A DNA stretch of 64,000 nucleotides from an uncultured Lachnospira sp. (GTDB lineage: Bacteria > Bacillota > Clostridia > Lachnospirales > Lachnospiraceae), in contig CAKRLE010000006.1 of assembly GCA_934359185.1 (NCBI GenBank), forward strand, positions 109,413 through 173,412, read 5' to 3'. Position 1 is the first letter of the stretch; every line of letters begins with the position of its first letter. Positions 1-9,984 of the stretch are shown here, in pieces. Made by a program: the position numbers and the translations under genes. Under the pieces are notes generated by a model that was not told where the DNA came from, made no database searches, and saw nothing but the letters and a program-made list of their open reading frames with translations.

Positions 1-2208
1 AACACCAGCAGTCTTAGCAGCAAGAAGCTTTTCTTTCAGCCCGCCTATAGGAAGCACTCTTCCACGCAAAGTGACCTCTCCTGTCATAGCAACATCGGAA
101 CGGACCGGAATACCTGTCACTGCCGAAAAAATTGCTGTAGACATTGTAACACCAGCAGACGGACCATCCTTAGGGACAGCTCCCTCTGGAATATGTATGT
201 GTACAACATTATTATCAAAGAAATCATCTTCAACCTTATATGGCGCCTTGCCAACGATTGAACGCACATATGTAAGCGATATACGTGCTGATTCCTTCAT
301 GACATCTCCCATCTTACCAGTAAGTATAAGCGAATCTTTACCCGGCATGGTGTTAACTTCTATCTCAAGAGTATCACCGCCAACCGATGTCCACGCAAGA
401 CCTCTTACAATTCCCACATCATCATGTGAGTTAATCTTATCCTGTGTGTATTTAGCCTTGCCGAGATAATCTGCAATATTTTTGCCAGTGATGGATATTT
501 TTCTGGCTCCATGCTGTATGCCTTCACCATCATACAGTTCTCTTAGAACTTTTCTGCATACCTTGGCTATATTTCTCTCAAGATTACGCACTCCGGCTTC
601 TCTTGTGTATCCATCAATTATTTTGCTGACTGCACTGTCAGAAAAACTTATATCTGACTTTGCAAGGCCATTTTTCTTAATCTGCTTGGCAACAAGATGT
701 TCCTTTGCAATATGCATCTTCTCATTCTTAGTGTAACTGCCGACCTCTATAATCTCCATTCTGTCAAGAAGAGGTCTGCTTACATCAGAAATGTCATTAG
801 CGGTAGCTATGAATAATACCTGCGACAAATCTGTTGGAAGTTCCACATAATGGTCGATAAATCTCTTGTTCTGCTCTCCGTCAAGAACCTCAAGCAGGGC
901 AGATGCTGTATCAGAACGATAATCACTGCTGACCTTATCAATCTCATCGAGAAGCATAAGAGGATTCTTCACGCCAGCTTTCTTAATTCCGTCTATAATT
1001 CTTCCCGGCATTGCACCGACATATGTCTTTCTGTGGCCTCTTATCTCAGCCTCATCCCTGACGCCTCCAAGGCACACTCTGACATACTTCTTATTAAGGG
1101 CATCTGCAACACTTCGCGCAATGCTTGTCTTACCAGTTCCCGGAGGTCCTACAAGACATATGATAGGGGCATCTGACGCATCTGTCACATTTCTTACAGT
1201 AAGAGCTTCCAAGATTCTTTCTTTAATTTTAGTCATTCCATAATGATCTCTGTCAAGAACCCTGCTGGCATTATCAATATCTTTGTTATCCTCACTGCAA
1301 TTATCCCATGGAAGAGATAGAAGCGTCTCTATATATCCACGTTCAACATTTGCCTCAGACGAACCACCTGTAATAGCCCTGAAACGTTTGATTTCTTTGC
1401 GTATGCTATCCTTTATCTCATCAGATGCATTAAGCTTTTCAAGCTTCTCAACGTACTCATCTGATTCAGATGCAATACTGTCAGTGCCATCAAGCTCCTG
1501 GCTTAAAACCTTCATCTGTTCACGGAGTATATACTCCTTCTGATTCTGTTCAACCTTATCCCTTACTTTTACAGCAAGTTCCTCTTTTATTCTGAAAATG
1601 TTGATTTCCTCAGTAATGTACTCTACTATCTTATGATAGAACTGTTCAATATCATCCAGCTCAAGAAATTCCTGCCTTACATAGTATGGCATTGGATAAT
1701 CTGCAGCCATCTTCATCATTAATGCAGCGGCATCTTCCATCCGCATCCATTTTTTGAGCATATCTTTATTGAGATTGGCATTCAGCGCTCCTATCTGCCT
1801 GATGACCTCTCTAAGACCCATAACCATAGCTTTAGAAGTGTATTTGTCTGGTTCCTCTATCCACTCATCCGAAGTCTCTACATTAGCTACAAATCCAGCT
1901 TCTGTATCACCTATATATCGTGCTGTCGCTTTCTTCTTGCCCTCAACCTGGACACGGTATATATTATCAGGCAGCTTGGCAACCTGTGTGATAACTGCAA
2001 CTGTTCCAGTCTCATACAAATCTTCTGCCTTAGGTTCTGCAGTTTCATAATCTTTCTGCGCTGCAAGGAAAATCTTCTGGTTATCAGAAGCCAGTGCTTT
2101 CTCCAGTGCCTTTATAGAACATTTTCTGCTTATATCAAAATGTATGACCATGTCAGGTAACACGGTCATACTTCTCAATGCAATAGCAGGTAAAATTAAT
2201 ATTTCCAT
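1..2208 (-). CDS. lon: ATP-dependent protease Lon (C-terminus beyond window edge)
   Basis: Lon is a cytosolic AAA+ serine protease that degrades misfolded and regulatory proteins. The 736 codons in the window contain the N-terminal substrate-binding domain, a Walker A motif GPPGTGKT, Walker B LLDEIDK, and the protease domain with the catalytic serine motif KDGPSAGVT and the catalytic lysine in GGLKEKL. About 50 to 60 C-terminal residues should lie to the left of position 1, judging from the usual length. The ATG at 2208 is chosen because GGAGGATTAAT lies just upstream. It follows clpX by 23 bases in the same direction, so tig, clpP, clpX and lon probably form a proteostasis operon. No CtsR or HrcA operator was recognised. 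Confidence 0.97.
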   Translation of the reverse strand, partial: MEILILPAIALRSMTVLPDMVIHFDISRKCSIKALEKALASDNQKIFLAAQKDYETAEPKAEDLYETGTVAVITQVAKLPDNIYRVQVEGKKKATARYIGDTEAGFVANVETSDEWIEEPDKYTSKAMVMGLREVIRQIGALNANLNKDMLKKWMRMEDAAALMMKMAADYPMPYYVRQEFLELDDIEQFYHKIVEYITEEINIFRIKEELAVKVRDKVEQNQKEYILREQMKVLSQELDGTDSIASESDEYVEKLEKLNASDEIKDSIRKEIKRFRAITGGSSEANVERGYIETLLSLPWDNCSEDNKDIDNASRVLDRDHYGMTKIKERILEALTVRNVTDASDAPIICLVGPPGTGKTSIARSVADALNKKYVRVCLGGVRDEAEIRGHRKTYVGAMPGRIIDGIKKAGVKNPLMLLDEIDKVSSDYRSDTASALLEVLDGEQNKRFIDHYVELPTDLSQVLFIATANDISDVSRPLLDRMEIIEVGSYTKNEKMHIAKEHLVAKQIKKNGLAKSDISFSDSAVSKIIDGYTREAGVRNLERNIAKVCRKVLRELYDGEGIQHGARKISITGKNIADYLGKAKYTQDKINSHDDVGIVRGLAWTSVGGDTLEIEVNTMPGKDSLILTGKMGDVMKESARISLTYVRSIVGKAPYKVEDDFFDNNVVHIHIPEGAVPKDGPSAGVTMSTAIFSAVTGIPVRSDVAMTGEVTLRGRVLPIGGLKEKLLAAKTAGV

Positions 2209-2231
2209 ATTAATCCTCCATATGCTAAATA

Positions 2232-3503
2232 TTACTCAGCCTTTTTGACAACGTCTTTTCTATACTCAATAACAGGCTTAGCTGTACCATCAACAGCTTC
2301 TTTAGTGATGATACATTTGGCGATAGTATCATCTGATGGTATTGTATACATAATATCATTCATGACAGACTCGAGAATTGAGCGAAGTCCTCTTGCACCT
2401 GTCTTTCTCTCAAAACTCTTTCTGGCAACCTCTGTCAATGCGTCATCTGTAAACTCAAGCTCAACCTCATCAAGCGAGAACAATGCTTTGTACTGCTTAA
2501 CAATAGCATTCTTAGGCTCCTTTAATATACGCACAAGTGCTTCCTCGTCAAGCGAATCAAGCGATACAACAACTGGAACTCTTCCAACAAACTCTGGTAT
2601 AAGACCAAATTTGATAAGATCCTGTGGGAGAACCTGCGCAAACATCTCTCCTACCTCTGCATCTTTCTTTTCTTTAACTTCCGCATTAAAGCCTATAGAA
2701 CTCTTATCCATTCTCGACTCTATAATCTTCTCTAATCCATCAAATGCGCCACCGCATATAAATAATATATTAGTTGTATCAATCGGGATAAGTTCCTGCT
2801 GTGGATGCTTTCTGCCACCCTGTGGTGGTACAGATGCAACAGTACCTTCAAGTATCTTAAGAAGCGCCTGCTGGACACCTTCTCCTGATACATCCCTTGT
2901 TATTGATACATTCTCTGATTTCTTTGTAATCTTATCTATCTCATCAATATAGATTATTCCATATTGAGCTTTTTCAATATCATAGTCTGCTGCCTGAATA
3001 ACCTTCAAAAGTATATTCTCAACATCCTCACCTACATATCCTGCCTCTGTAAGAGTTGTGGCATCTGCGATTGCAAATGGCACATTAAGTATTCTCGCAA
3101 GATTCTGTGCAAGAAATGTCTTACCTGAACCTGTTGGACCAAGCATAAGGATATTACTCTTGGCGAGCTCTACATCAACTTTCTTTCCTGACAGTATTCT
3201 CTTATAATGATTATATACAGCAACAGCCAGCACCTTCTTAGCCGCATCCTGACCTACCACGTAATCGTCAAGAAACTCTTTAATTTCCTTAGGTTTAAGA
3301 AGATTAATGTCTAACTGCACATCATCTAAATCCTCGGCATCGTCATCTGCAAGAAGCTCTTCATCAAGAATCTCTCCACAAAGAGATACGCACTCATCAC
3401 ATATGTATACTCCATTAGGACCAGCAATAAGCTTTTTTACTTTGTCCTGTGTCTTATTACAGAATGAGCATTTTAACTTCTCATCAATATTCTTCCCTGC
3501 CAT
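2232..3503 (-). CDS. clpX: ATP-dependent Clp protease ATP-binding subunit ClpX
   Basis: ClpX unfolds tagged proteins and feeds them into the ClpP chamber. The 423 residues have the normal ClpX length. An N-terminal zinc-binding domain uses C12, C15, C35 and C38. The AAA+ module has Walker A GPTGSGKT near residue 120, the GYVGEDVE pore-loop region and Walker [10 protein letters not shown]. The IGF loop that docks on ClpP is present as SSIGFNAE. It lies 69 bases after clpP and 23 bases before lon, which fits co-transcription. Confidence 0.98.
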   Translation of the reverse strand: MAGKNIDEKLKCSFCNKTQDKVKKLIAGPNGVYICDECVSLCGEILDEELLADDDAEDLDDVQLDINLLKPKEIKEFLDDYVVGQDAAKKVLAVAVYNHYKRILSGKKVDVELAKSNILMLGPTGSGKTFLAQNLARILNVPFAIADATTLTEAGYVGEDVENILLKVIQAADYDIEKAQYGIIYIDEIDKITKKSENVSITRDVSGEGVQQALLKILEGTVASVPPQGGRKHPQQELIPIDTTNILFICGGAFDGLEKIIESRMDKSSIGFNAEVKEKKDAEVGEMFAQVLPQDLIKFGLIPEFVGRVPVVVSLDSLDEEALVRILKEPKNAIVKQYKALFSLDEVELEFTDDALTEVARKSFERKTGARGLRSILESVMNDIMYTIPSDDTIAKCIITKEAVDGTAKPVIEYRKDVVKKAE

Positions 3504-3572
3504 ATATACCTACTTTCCAAAAATGGCTGCCACATATCAAATACGTGACAGCCCTAAATTCATAATCTAATC

Positions 3573-4154
3573 TTATCTCTTCTCAACTATGCTGTCAATC
3601 AAGCCATATGCCAATGCTTCCTGAGCTGTCATATAGTTATCACGCTCTGTATCACGAGCAATTTCTTCTACTGACTTACCAGTATTAGCTGCAAGAATCT
3701 CATTTAACTTATTTCTAGTCTTTAAAATGTTCTCGGCAACGATACGAATCTCAGTTTCCTGACCTCTCGCTCCACCTGATGGCTGATGAATCATAATCTC
3801 TGCATTAGGTAAAGCCATTCTCTTGCCTTTAGCACCACCTGATAAAAGGAATGCACCCATACTTGCTGCCATACCCATACATATAGTAGAAACATCACAC
3901 TTAATATACTGCATAGTATCATATATGGCAAAGCCTGCAGAAACAGAACCACCCGGACTATTAATATAAAGATGAATATCCTTGCCTGGATCTTCTGCTT
4001 CAAGGAATAACATCTGTGCTACTATTATGTTAGCTGATACATCTGTAACTTCCTCTCCAAGAAAGATAATTCTATCCTTTAAAAGTCTTGAATATATGTC
4101 GTAAGATCTCTCTCCACGACTTGTCTGTTCTATGACATAAGGTACTAAACTCAT
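3573..4154 (-). CDS. clpP: ATP-dependent Clp protease proteolytic subunit ClpP
   Basis: ClpP is the barrel-shaped serine peptidase that partners ClpX. At 193 residues it has the standard length. The catalytic triad is visible as S98 in [10 protein letters not shown]123 in MIHQPSGG and D172 in TERDNYM. The start follows a GGTGAG ribosome site and the gene sits 49 bases after tig on the same strand. The only clpP in the window is this one; other paralogues cannot be excluded. Confidence 0.98.
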   Translation of the reverse strand: MSLVPYVIEQTSRGERSYDIYSRLLKDRIIFLGEEVTDVSANIIVAQMLFLEAEDPGKDIHLYINSPGGSVSAGFAIYDTMQYIKCDVSTICMGMAASMGAFLLSGGAKGKRMALPNAEIMIHQPSGGARGQETEIRIVAENILKTRNKLNEILAANTGKSVEEIARDTERDNYMTAQEALAYGLIDSIVEKR

Positions 4155-4203
4155 ACACTCACCTTGCCTTTCACTTATTATGACTTAATCTCAATTATGC
4201 TGA

Positions 4204-5493
4204 TTACTTCTCAACTACGCTTGAAACAATAAGCTCAACAGCCTTCTGAATTGCAATATCATCTCTCATCTGTGCTGCTTCCTTGTCGCCCATGAACTCT
4301 TTAATCTGAGCAACTTCCATCTTATACATATCAGCCATCTTCTGAAGCTCTGCCTCGAACTCTTCATCAGAAACTGTTATATTCTCTGCCTTAGCAACTG
4401 CCTCAAGAACAAGACTATTCTTGATTCTCTTCTCTGCCTCTGGCTTCATATCTTCAACAATCTTATCTGCTGTAAGACCTGTATACTTGAAGTACATATC
4501 TAATGAAAGACCCTGCTGCTGTAATCTCTGTGCAAAATCCTCAGCCATTCTTGTAACCTGTGTATCAATCATAGCCTGTGGAATATCCATCTTAGAATCA
4601 GCTACAATCTTGTCGATAGCCTCAGCCTCTTTCTTAGACTTAGCTTCTGCTGCCTTACGCTCTGCTATTTTATTCTTAAGGTCTGCTTTATATTCATCAA
4701 GTGTATCAAAATCTGATACATCCTGAGCGAAATCATCATCTAAATCAGGAAGCTGCTTTTCCTTGATTTCCTTAATAGAAACCTTGAATGTAGCTGGCTT
4801 ACCCTTTAATTCTTCAGCATGGTATTCCTCTGGGAATGTAACATTAATCTCTTTCTCATCACCAATATTCATGCCGATAAGCTGATCCTCAAAGTTGTCG
4901 ATAAATGAATGTGATCCAATTGTAAGTGGATAGTTCTCACCCTTACCACCATCAAATGCAACACCATCAACAAATCCCTCGAAATCGATAACTGTCATAT
5001 CGCCATCTTTAACTGGTCTGTCTTCGATTGCAACTGTTCTTGAATTCTGCTCTGCAACTTTCTTTAATTCTTCTTCAACATCTGCATCTGAAGCTTCTGT
5101 ATCAACCTTAGCTACCTCAACGCCCTTGTAGTTACCAAGCTCAACCTCTGGTCTTACTGCAACTTCTGCTTCAAATACGAAAGGCTTACCCTTCTCTAAC
5201 TGTGTAACAGTAATCTTAGGCTGTGAAACGATATCAAGTTCGCTCTCTACGCAAGCCTTTGCATAGGCATCAGGAATAATTGCATTAGCTGCATCCTCAA
5301 AGAATACTTCCTGTCCATAGAGCTGCTCAATCATCTTACGTGGAGCCTTGCCCTTTCTGAATCCAGGCACGTTAATCTTGTTCTTGCTCTTATTATATGC
5401 AGTGTTAAGACCTGCCTCAAACTCATCAGCAGCAGCCTCAATCACAAGCTTAACCATATTCTTCTCTTCTAACTGTTCAACTTTGAAACTCAT
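4204..5493 (-). CDS. tig: Trigger factor, ribosome-associated chaperone
   Basis: Trigger factor binds the ribosome exit tunnel and shields nascent chains; it also has peptidyl-prolyl isomerase activity. The 429 residues have the family length. The ribosome-docking signature GFRKGKAPR is at residues 44-52, the FKBP-like domain covers roughly 150-245, and the helical C-terminal chaperone arms follow. The start has GGGAGGATTTAAT upstream. It is the first gene of the tig-clpP-clpX-lon unit, and a good sigma-A promoter lies about 75 bases upstream. Confidence 0.97.
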   Translation of the reverse strand: MSFKVEQLEEKNMVKLVIEAAADEFEAGLNTAYNKSKNKINVPGFRKGKAPRKMIEQLYGQEVFFEDAANAIIPDAYAKACVESELDIVSQPKITVTQLEKGKPFVFEAEVAVRPEVELGNYKGVEVAKVDTEASDADVEEELKKVAEQNSRTVAIEDRPVKDGDMTVIDFEGFVDGVAFDGGKGENYPLTIGSHSFIDNFEDQLIGMNIGDEKEINVTFPEEYHAEELKGKPATFKVSIKEIKEKQLPDLDDDFAQDVSDFDTLDEYKADLKNKIAERKAAEAKSKKEAEAIDKIVADSKMDIPQAMIDTQVTRMAEDFAQRLQQQGLSLDMYFKYTGLTADKIVEDMKPEAEKRIKNSLVLEAVAKAENITVSDEEFEAELQKMADMYKMEVAQIKEFMGDKEAAQMRDDIAIQKAVELIVSSVVEK

Positions 5494-5572
5494 TATTAAA
5501 TCCTCCCTGTTTCCATCTATGCAAAGGATTATGTATCATGTATAAACCTTTACAACCGTACATACGTTGTAG

Positions 5573-5602
5573 ATTATAGCATATGAAATATAATGTTGCC
5601 AA
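5573..5602 (-). promoter_or_regulatory. Sigma-A type promoter for tig-clpP-clpX-lon
   Basis: Read on the minus strand, TTGGCA (5602-5597) and TATAAT (5578-5573) are separated by 18 bases. This is the best promoter between the spore-protein terminator and tig, and would give a leader of about 70 bases. Confidence 0.65.
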
Positions 5603-5639
5603 CTATTTTTTATAAAATATTCATTAAATATCTTGACAC

Positions 5640-5672
5640 AAAAAGACAGCACCACCACGGATGCTGCCTTTT
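5640..5672 (-). terminator. Intrinsic terminator after the spore protein gene
   Basis: On the minus strand an 11-bp stem (AAAAGGCAGCA pairing with TGCTGTCTTTT, one G-U) is followed by a run of T. It separates the spore protein gene from the tig promoter. Confidence 0.75.
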
Positions 5673-5707
5673 GTAATACTATATGATAATTAATCTCTCC
5701 AGAGCGA

Positions 5708-5926
5708 CTAGTTACCTGAGCTCATCTGCTCTTCCTGCTTTCTGATCATCTTCTTAACCATGTTACCGCCTACAGAACCTGCCTCGGCTGAAGTAAGGTC
5801 ACCATTGTAACCATCCTTTAAGTTAACACCTATCTCTGATGCAACTTCCATCTTAAATCTGTCAAGAGCACCCTGTGCCTGTTTCTTAGTCTTGCTTGAA
5901 TTACTACTTGAATTTGAATTTGCCAT
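5708..5926 (-). CDS. Alpha/beta-type small acid-soluble spore protein (SASP)
   Basis: SASPs coat spore DNA and are cleaved by the Gpr protease at germination. The 72-residue product has a polar Ser/Asn/Lys-rich start, the Gpr cleavage region ASEIGV, and the second signature GDLTSAEAGSVGGNMVKKMI in shortened form. The start at 5926 is chosen because GGAGATG lies eight bases upstream; a longer reading to 5962 lacks this support. The gene is monocistronic with its own terminator. It suggests that the organism can, or its ancestors could, form spores. Confidence 0.9.
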   Translation of the reverse strand: MANSNSSSNSSKTKKQAQGALDRFKMEVASEIGVNLKDGYNGDLTSAEAGSVGGNMVKKMIRKQEEQMSSGN

Positions 5927-6056
5927 AATAACATCTCCATTCTTAATCATATTGAACAGCACGGCAATGGATTCTTCTCCCTGTAAAAGCCGTTTGTTTA
6001 AGCTGTTCTGATGTTATTATGTTCATTATACGATACTATATGAGTGGTAATATATG

Positions 6057-7154
6057 TTAAGGAAGATATTTTTTATATATCTCAAATGAATCAAATATGC
6101 AATGCCACTTGTTAGTTCCCTGTGCCATAACACATACATAATGCTTACCATTCTTCTCAGCATAATTGACAAGGCAATGCTTAGATTCGTTAACGTAGCC
6201 TGTCTTACCTGCCTGAATGGTAACTCCCTCAACCTCATTGCCATACATTCTGCTAAACATTGTACTTGTAAGCAGAATTCCACTTGGATGCTGTGTAGTA
6301 GGAGCTGTAGTATGCTGATATGTCGATAAAACCTCTGCACACACTGGATTATCCATAGCTGCTCTCATAATCATAGCCATCTCAATTGGTGTCGTGTACT
6401 GATTGCTGCTGTATAATCCTGATGTGTTCTCAAAATGAGTATTGTGAAGTCCTAATTCATCGCACTTTTTATTCATAAGCCTGGCAAATTCTTCCTCTGA
6501 ACCAGCAACAAGATTAGCAAGTCCGACCGCTGCATCTGCACCTGATGGAAGCACAAGTCCATAAAGCATCTCTCTTGCAGACACCTTCTCATCGACAAGA
6601 AATCCTGCTACAGATGCCTCATCAAGATAAAGCTTGTTAAGCTCATCAAACTTAAATGTATAATATGAATTGTCAAGATCTTTTATATTCTCAACAGCAA
6701 CGAGAAGTGTCATAACCTTTGTCATTGATGCTGGATATATCTTAGAATCAGGCTCACGTCCCGCTATAATCTCATTATCCTCAACTGATAAAAGAGCTAC
6801 ATACGGTATTCTTACACTTGAATCTGTAATCTCTTTATACGAGCTGCCTGTAACAGGATATGGATATGTCTTCTTAGCTTCTTCTGTCTCTGGTTCCCCA
6901 GCTGCCGCCGCAACCTCATCAACATTATTATCCGCTATATGCGAAGATAACCCACCTTTCAAAGCTTTGATTCCTGCTGATATTCCAACAAGCACAAAAG
7001 CTATAGCAATAATACTGCACACACATAATGCCACACGTCTCTTAATCAGTCTTAACTGGCGTTCACGCTGTCTTCTTATCTCAAGAGCCTTTTTTTTGCG
7101 CTTCGCTATACGTTCCTGCAGTTCCTCATCATTATTCATATATTCATTACTCAT
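6057..7154 (-). CDS. Membrane-anchored D-alanyl-D-alanine carboxypeptidase (penicillin-binding S11 type)
   Basis: This family trims the terminal D-Ala from peptidoglycan stem peptides outside the membrane. The 365 residues start with a charged cytosolic tail and one membrane segment at about 41-63. The catalytic SxxK is SMTK at 143-146 and the KTG triad is KTG at 317-319. The middle motif, usually SxN, reads SGA at 204-206, so the asparagine is replaced. The C-terminal beta domain of DacA-type enzymes is absent or very short, and anchoring is N-terminal rather than C-terminal. The start has GGGG about 11 bases upstream. It is transcribed after the DJ-1 family gene. Confidence 0.88.
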   Translation of the reverse strand: MSNEYMNNDEELQERIAKRKKKALEIRRQRERQLRLIKRRVALCVCSIIAIAFVLVGISAGIKALKGGLSSHIADNNVDEVAAAAGEPETEEAKKTYPYPVTGSSYKEITDSSVRIPYVALLSVEDNEIIAGREPDSKIYPASMTKVMTLLVAVENIKDLDNSYYTFKFDELNKLYLDEASVAGFLVDEKVSAREMLYGLVLPSGADAAVGLANLVAGSEEEFARLMNKKCDELGLHNTHFENTSGLYSSNQYTTPIEMAMIMRAAMDNPVCAEVLSTYQHTTAPTTQHPSGILLTSTMFSRMYGNEVEGVTIQAGKTGYVNESKHCLVNYAEKNGKHYVCVMAQGTNKWHCIFDSFEIYKKYLP

Positions 7155-7178
7155 TAATAAAACCCCATATCTCTATTA

Positions 7179-7727
7179 TTACTTATACTGTGTTGATACA
7201 GCAAGAGAATCAGCTATGTCTGCCCCTGCAATAAGTCCTACAAGCTCAAGTCCCAAATCTATTGAAGTCCCCATACCTCTTGATGTTGTAATATTACCAT
7301 CTGTAACAACTCTTGCTGGTGCTGTAATAATGTCTGCACCTGTAAGATACTGTTCAAATCCTGGAAAACACATCGCCTTCCTGCCATTAAGAAGTCCAAG
7401 GCGTCCAAGTATGCTTGGTGCAGCACATATTGCCGCAATTCTTCCGCCCTCTTTGTCATGTTCTTTCAACATATCAAGAAGCTTCTGTGACTCCATGTAT
7501 GATTTGTGTCCAGGTCCTCCAGGTAAAAAAAGCACATCATCTGAATCAATCTCTGCTTCATCAAAAAGCTTGTCTGCATACACATATATATTCTGTGCAC
7601 TCTTTACCTTATAATCACCAGTAATCGAAACTGTCTGTACCTCGATATCCGCTCTTCTTAATATATCAATTACTGCTAATGCTTCAACTGTCTCAAATCC
7701 ATCTGTCAAAAAAGCTGTTACTTTCAT
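7179..7727 (-). CDS. DJ-1/PfpI family protein
   Basis: DJ-1/PfpI proteins are small flavodoxin-like-fold enzymes linked to protein or metabolite deglycation and stress response; the exact reaction here is unknown. The 182-residue product has the conserved glutamate region GFETVEA near residues 10-16 and the nucleophile-elbow cysteine C101 in IAAICAAPS. The ATG at 7727 is preferred over a longer reading because GGGAGAA lies seven bases upstream. It precedes the carboxypeptidase gene by 24 bases on the same strand. Confidence 0.88.
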   Translation of the reverse strand: MKVTAFLTDGFETVEALAVIDILRRADIEVQTVSITGDYKVKSAQNIYVYADKLFDEAEIDSDDVLFLPGGPGHKSYMESQKLLDMLKEHDKEGGRIAAICAAPSILGRLGLLNGRKAMCFPGFEQYLTGADIITAPARVVTDGNITTSRGMGTSIDLGLELVGLIAGADIADSLAVSTQYK

Positions 7728-7794
7728 ACGTTTCTCCCATTTGCCAAATTTGACTTTATTGTAACATATAATTATATAGGATTCCATAAAAACA

Positions 7795-9537
7795 TTAATT
7801 TATTTTAATTTGTTTCGATTTTTTTATATTTATGACTATTGCCATCATTGCAGATGCAACAACAAATCCAAGTGCTGCAAGCGGAGCTTCATCCGCAGTT
7901 CTTGGAGCCTGTGACATCATGGCTGTACCATCTGCATCCTGCGCTATTACAAATATACTGAAATGGTCTGTATCAAATAAAACTTTATCACCATTAACAG
8001 TACTTTCCATCTTATAACATGTCTTTCCGTCATCTGACATCCTATATACAGAAATCTTGTCTTTATCAAATCCATCAGGAATATCTGCTGTTATGGAAAC
8101 AAGCCCTGCTGGCTGAACTGCCTGTCCATTTTCATCAAGAATATCTATATCAAATACCACACTCTTTGAAGACCTGTTCTTAACAATACGTCTGGCATTG
8201 TTATATTCATCGCCACCAACAACTCTGTTAACTGACAGCTTATTATCGTCACCTATCACATTGGAATCTGCAGTTGCTGCAAATCTGAAATTCTGTCTGG
8301 CATATGTCTTCGTATCATCATCTAAATTTCCAACAATCTCTGATTCATCAGCAGATGTAACTATAACATGTGCCGCCATCCTGCCAAATGAATTCAGCTC
8401 AAATCTCTCAGCAACTGAAGAACCTATCCCTATAACTGAAGCTGTTGTCTGCTGGACATTCTTTGTATCCGTACCCTTTTCCTTTCCACCTGCGATATCA
8501 AGATATAACCCGCACACTGAATCTGGCAGTTTATTTCTGTTATCTGTGCTGCCATACAGCCCGTTCCACTGATCTACATCCGGATTAACATATACAGACT
8601 TATTGCCGGCTTTATCCACTATCTCTATATTCTTAACCATATATTTTCCCTCAGGATATGATGATGGTATTCTGAATGTTCCATAATATATATTATTATT
8701 CTGTTTAAGATCTGCAAATGCTGTCTCTATAGCAAATGAATATCTTCCAAGCAGTGATGCCTTCTCTGATTCATCCTGCTGTCTTTCCCAGTTAACCTTT
8801 AAAGATCCAAGTCCGGAACTATTGTAAACCACATCATTATTATAGACATCCTTTACCACCTCAGATATATCCTCTGCCTCAACAGCAAACATTATCTCCT
8901 CACCTGCGCTTGCAGATTTTTTCTCAATCTCATAAGAATAAAACTTAGGTGCACTGTTATCCTTTTTATCAGACACAACTGTCACAGAAAGCTTTTTCTG
9001 GTTATCTGTAAGCGCAGTCTTAGTATCTGAAATAAAATCCGAATTATAGATATCCGGGTTATAATAAATGTGTGTCTTCATATCTGAATCCATCAATACA
9101 ACCCTGTCAACCACATACACTCCACCCTGCGTATAATCCGGAACTGCAACATCTATGTATTTCCCGTCCGTAAGGGCTGTATTATCACCACCTGCGCTTA
9201 TCATGCAGCCAGTGTCTGGATTCTTTATCACTATTCCAGCACCTTTTATAGATTTATTATAGTCTTTTAGCACAACAGATACCCTGAATCTGCTGCCAGA
9301 CTTAATATTATCAGAACCTTCAATCCCCAGCGTATCAATAACTGGTGCTGCCACGCTCTGCGTATCTGCCATCGCATACATAGTCTCTGCCGCAAAAGGC
9401 AGTTCTATTCCATCGGCAATCCTGCCGCCCTTCATATCAATTATTGTCTGTGCCATAACGCTTACCACAATTAATAATATTGCAAATAATACGCCTATTA
9501 CATATGCACCAATAACCTTTAACTTTCTTATAACCAT
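7795..9537 (-). CDS. Cell-surface protein with Ig-like repeats, anchored at both ends
   Basis: No named family was recognised. The 580-residue product has an N-terminal membrane segment at about 8-30, a long extracellular part, and a C-terminal membrane segment followed by a Lys-rich tail. Two related stretches near residues 130-155 and 300-325 share a pattern of Y-x-V then D-x-x-x-K-x-x-x-Y-x-NPD, suggesting repeated beta-sandwich modules. The start at 9537 follows AGGAGGAAGT. It is transcribed alone from a strong promoter at 9777-9805 through a 230-base leader with two hairpins. A structural or adhesive surface role is inference only. Confidence 0.6.
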   Translation of the reverse strand: MVIRKLKVIGAYVIGVLFAILLIVVSVMAQTIIDMKGGRIADGIELPFAAETMYAMADTQSVAAPVIDTLGIEGSDNIKSGSRFRVSVVLKDYNKSIKGAGIVIKNPDTGCMISAGGDNTALTDGKYIDVAVPDYTQGGVYVVDRVVLMDSDMKTHIYYNPDIYNSDFISDTKTALTDNQKKLSVTVVSDKKDNSAPKFYSYEIEKKSASAGEEIMFAVEAEDISEVVKDVYNNDVVYNSSGLGSLKVNWERQQDESEKASLLGRYSFAIETAFADLKQNNNIYYGTFRIPSSYPEGKYMVKNIEIVDKAGNKSVYVNPDVDQWNGLYGSTDNRNKLPDSVCGLYLDIAGGKEKGTDTKNVQQTTASVIGIGSSVAERFELNSFGRMAAHVIVTSADESEIVGNLDDDTKTYARQNFRFAATADSNVIGDDNKLSVNRVVGGDEYNNARRIVKNRSSKSVVFDIDILDENGQAVQPAGLVSITADIPDGFDKDKISVYRMSDDGKTCYKMESTVNGDKVLFDTDHFSIFVIAQDADGTAMMSQAPRTADEAPLAALGFVVASAMMAIVINIKKSKQIKIN

Positions 9538-9642
9538 ACTTCCTCCTTGTAAATTATAAAATATAATGTGATACATGGTTCAAATACATTTATGTGTGAG
9601 CATAAACAACTTTTGCCCAAGTAATCAAAATAAAATAGTGTG

Positions 9643-9725
9643 AAAAAACGGCATATTGACGTCAAGCTTATAAGTGTATACCTATGCCAATGACGCTGTC
9701 TGCTTCGTTAACTAAAGCAGGCAGC
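9643..9725 (-). promoter_or_regulatory. Two-hairpin leader ending in a U-tract (attenuator-like)
   Basis: In the minus-strand RNA an 11-bp stem (9725-9715 with 9705-9695, one G-U) is followed by a second hairpin (GGCATA at 9688-9683 with TATGCC at 9655-9650) and then six U (9648-9643). It lies between the promoter at 9777-9805 and the start codon at 9537, so it could terminate transcription inside the leader. It does not match a riboswitch class I know. Confidence 0.5.
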
Positions 9726-9776
9726 AAGAATATCTGTAAAAGTAAGTTTTGTTTATTAGTATACTAATGTATATGT

Positions 9777-9805
9777 ATATTAACTCACATTTTTATTTTA
9801 GTCAA
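9777..9805 (-). promoter_or_regulatory. Sigma-A promoter for the surface protein gene
   Basis: On the minus strand TTGACT (9805-9800) and TAATAT (9782-9777) are 17 bases apart, a near-consensus arrangement. Transcription would start near 9770. Confidence 0.7.
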
Positions 9806-9984
9806 GTATAATTTTTAAATTTATTGTATTATTTTTTGACATATGAAATCAACGAACAAATTATAAATATTCCAGATTGTATATTGTGGTTTTTAAAACC
9901 ATGTGATATATTATCAATATAAAAAACAGGCATTTATGTCATTACATACAATAAATTATAATTATTTTATTACGGAGAGATTTT

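Larger units (their letters stand above)
9538..9984. other. Divergent control region between the surface protein and degV gene
   Basis: This 447-base AT-rich gap holds the promoter, two-hairpin leader and U-tract of the minus-strand surface protein gene (described separately). For the plus-strand degV gene no convincing promoter was found: TTGACA at 9836-9841 has a spacer of about 20 bases to TATAAA. A 15-base palindrome TGGTTTTTAAAACCA lies at 9887-9901. No coding potential was seen. Confidence 0.6.

Noticed and set aside
2245..2952. Long open frame antisense to clpX
   Set aside because: It lies entirely within a certain gene on the other strand, has Ser/Ile-rich composition typical of antisense readings, and has no ribosome site.
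9650..9725. Known riboswitch (cyclic di-GMP or similar) in the surface-protein leader
   Set aside because: None of the conserved loop sequences of those classes could be found; only the hairpins and U-tract are supported.
9836..9867. TTGACA/TATAAA as degV promoter
   Set aside because: The spacing is about 20 bases, too long for a confident sigma-A promoter, and no MerR-type dyad is present.
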